Position numbers and translations under genes: made by a program. From UBA7985 sp038141425 (GTDB lineage: Bacteria; Pseudomonadota; Alphaproteobacteria; UBA7985), in assembly GCA_038141425.1 (NCBI GenBank), contig JAYQIC010000011.1:62001-126000 (forward strand): a stretch of DNA of 64,000 nt, in the 5' to 3' direction. Under the pieces are notes generated by a model, which did no database searches, was not told the DNA's origin, and saw only the letters and a list, made by a program, of their open reading frames with translations. Shown here one piece after another: positions 63,124-64,000 of this stretch; the stretch's first letter is position 1; the number at the start of each line of letters is the position of its first letter.

Positions 63124-64000
63124 TTGGTCGCGTTTTCAAAACTCCGCCTGCAAGGCTTCAAGAGCTTTGTCGACGCGACCGATTTCCATATCGAACCCGG
63201 GGTTACCGGGGTTGTCGGCCCCAACGGCTGCGGCAAATCCAACATCGTAGAGGCCCTGAAGTGGGTCATGGGCGAGTCCCGCTCCAAGCAGCTGCGCGGC
63301 GCGGATATGGAAGAGGTCATCTTCAACGGCTCGTCTGACCGCCCGGCCCGCAACGTGGCCGAGGTCGAGCTGGTCCTGTCCAACAGCGACGGTGACCTGC
63401 CGCCGCAATACGCCGAGCACCCGCTGGTCAGCATTTCCCGCCGGATCGAACGGGGCAAGGGCTCGGACTACCGCATCAACAAGACCCGAAAGACCGCCGG
63501 CGAGGTCAAGCTGCTGTTCTCCGATGCCGGTTCAGGGGCGTCTTCATCGGCCATCGTCTCGCAGGGACGGGTCGCGGCAATTATCAACGCCAAGCCGGTC
63601 GACCGGCGGCAGATCCTCGAGGAAGCCGCCGGGATCGTCGGCCTGTCGGCGCGTCGGCGCGAGGCGGAAAGCCGCTTGCGGGCCGCCGAAACCAACCTCG
63701 AGCGCCTCGACACGGTCATGAACGCGCTGCAGGAGCGGCTCAAGACGCTGGAAAGTCAGGCCAAGCAGGCGGAGAAGTACCGCCGCCTGAGCGAGCGCAT
63801 GACCCGGCTCAACGCGCAGCTGCACTATCTGCAGTGGGTTGCCCAGACCCGCTCGACCGAGCGTGCCAAGGAAGCGCTGGTCAAGGCTGAACGCCGGGTT
63901 GCCGACGCCGAGGCGGGTGCCGCCAAGGCCAATGCCGCCGCGATCGAACTTTCGACCGATCTGCCGGATTTGCAGAAGAAAGAAGCCGAGGCAGGCGCAG
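63124..64000 (+). CDS. smc: Chromosome segregation protein SMC, N-terminal part (gene leaves at the right edge)
   Basis: The open frame from TTG 63124 runs off the window: LRLQGFKSFVDAT, Walker A VVGPNGCGKSNIVEALKWVM (Gly32-Ser39), SDYRINKTRKTAGEVKLLF, the SMC Q-loop and hinge-side features IVSQGRVAAIINAKPVDRRQ, ILEEAAGIVGLSARRREAE, and the first coiled coil. SMC is the condensin ATPase that aligns chromosome arms. The start codon is probably the TTG, since no ATG or GTG lies in frame nearby. No frame break is seen in the 292 codons present. Confidence 0.95.
   Translation, partial: MVAFSKLRLQGFKSFVDATDFHIEPGVTGVVGPNGCGKSNIVEALKWVMGESRSKQLRGADMEEVIFNGSSDRPARNVAEVELVLSNSDGDLPPQYAEHPLVSISRRIERGKGSDYRINKTRKTAGEVKLLFSDAGSGASSSAIVSQGRVAAIINAKPVDRRQILEEAAGIVGLSARRREAESRLRAAETNLERLDTVMNALQERLKTLESQAKQAEKYRRLSERMTRLNAQLHYLQWVAQTRSTERAKEALVKAERRVADAEAGAAKANAAAIELSTDLPDLQKKEAEAGA

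Noticed and set aside
1..64000. tRNA, rRNA or CRISPR features
   Set aside because: No T-loop-like GGTTCRANTCC with a matching cloverleaf, no rRNA-like stretch and no regularly spaced direct repeats were found by reading both strands of the gaps.

Overview
The window is about 64 kb of a GC-rich chromosome from an alphaproteobacterium. The evidence is the CcrM methyltransferase next to RNase HII, a GTTC-N7-GTTC LexA box in front of recA, the recA-alaS-icd neighbourhood, a DksA with a reduced zinc finger, an ETF-ubiquinone oxidoreductase, and the mutY-DUF721-dsbA-smc order. A Rhodospirillales-like lineage fits best, but this is inferred from gene order and family flavour only.

Layout. 0-5.2 kb: end of a glutathionyl-hydroquinone reductase gene, an Lrp regulator divergent from trxB, fdhD-mobA, and a lipoprotein with a peptidoglycan-binding domain. 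5.6-15.6 kb: dksA, SOS-controlled recA, alaS with a foldable leader, an inositol-phosphatase-like gene, two exported cyclophilins, icd and a LOG-family gene. 15.6-21.7 kb: an RND pump with its adaptor, divergent from an ArsR-type regulator, then a DUF2799 lipoprotein. 21.7-27.9 kb: trhO, ppx/gppA, rlmE, guaB and guaA. 27.9-31.5 kb: an AT-rich mini-island carrying an IS3-family element and an O-acyltransferase gene, inserted at the 3' end of guaA and bounded by an 11-bp direct repeat. 31.5-34.3 kb: a luxE-luxC type fatty-acid reductase pair with no luciferase. 34.4-48.7 kb: an amine or amino-acid catabolic cluster (amidohydrolase, RidA, DUF1028, PuuC-like aldehyde dehydrogenase, LysR, ArgE-like deacylase, trimethylamine-dehydrogenase-like flavoprotein, PLP decarboxylase, PotABCD transporter). 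Two divergent promoters in it share a near-identical dyad. 48.8-64 kb: a flavin monooxygenase, dnaB, a VWA/coiled-coil lipoprotein with a TGCC tetranucleotide tract, ETF-QO, a uracil-DNA glycosylase, moaB, a kinase-like gene, rnhB-ccrM, mutY, DUF721, a DsbA-like gene and the start of smc.

Main caveat. About twenty genes, including recA, guaA, guaB, dnaB and trxB, carry one or more single-base frame breaks, usually a homopolymer one base too long or short. In nearly every case conserved protein sequence resumes at once in another frame. This looks like consensus error rather than gene decay, so these loci are given as full-length genes with the break positions noted. Two dispersed hairpin-rich repeat blocks (about 0.56-0.92 and 11.04-11.33 kb) share a 38-bp inverted copy. 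No tRNA, rRNA or CRISPR array was found.
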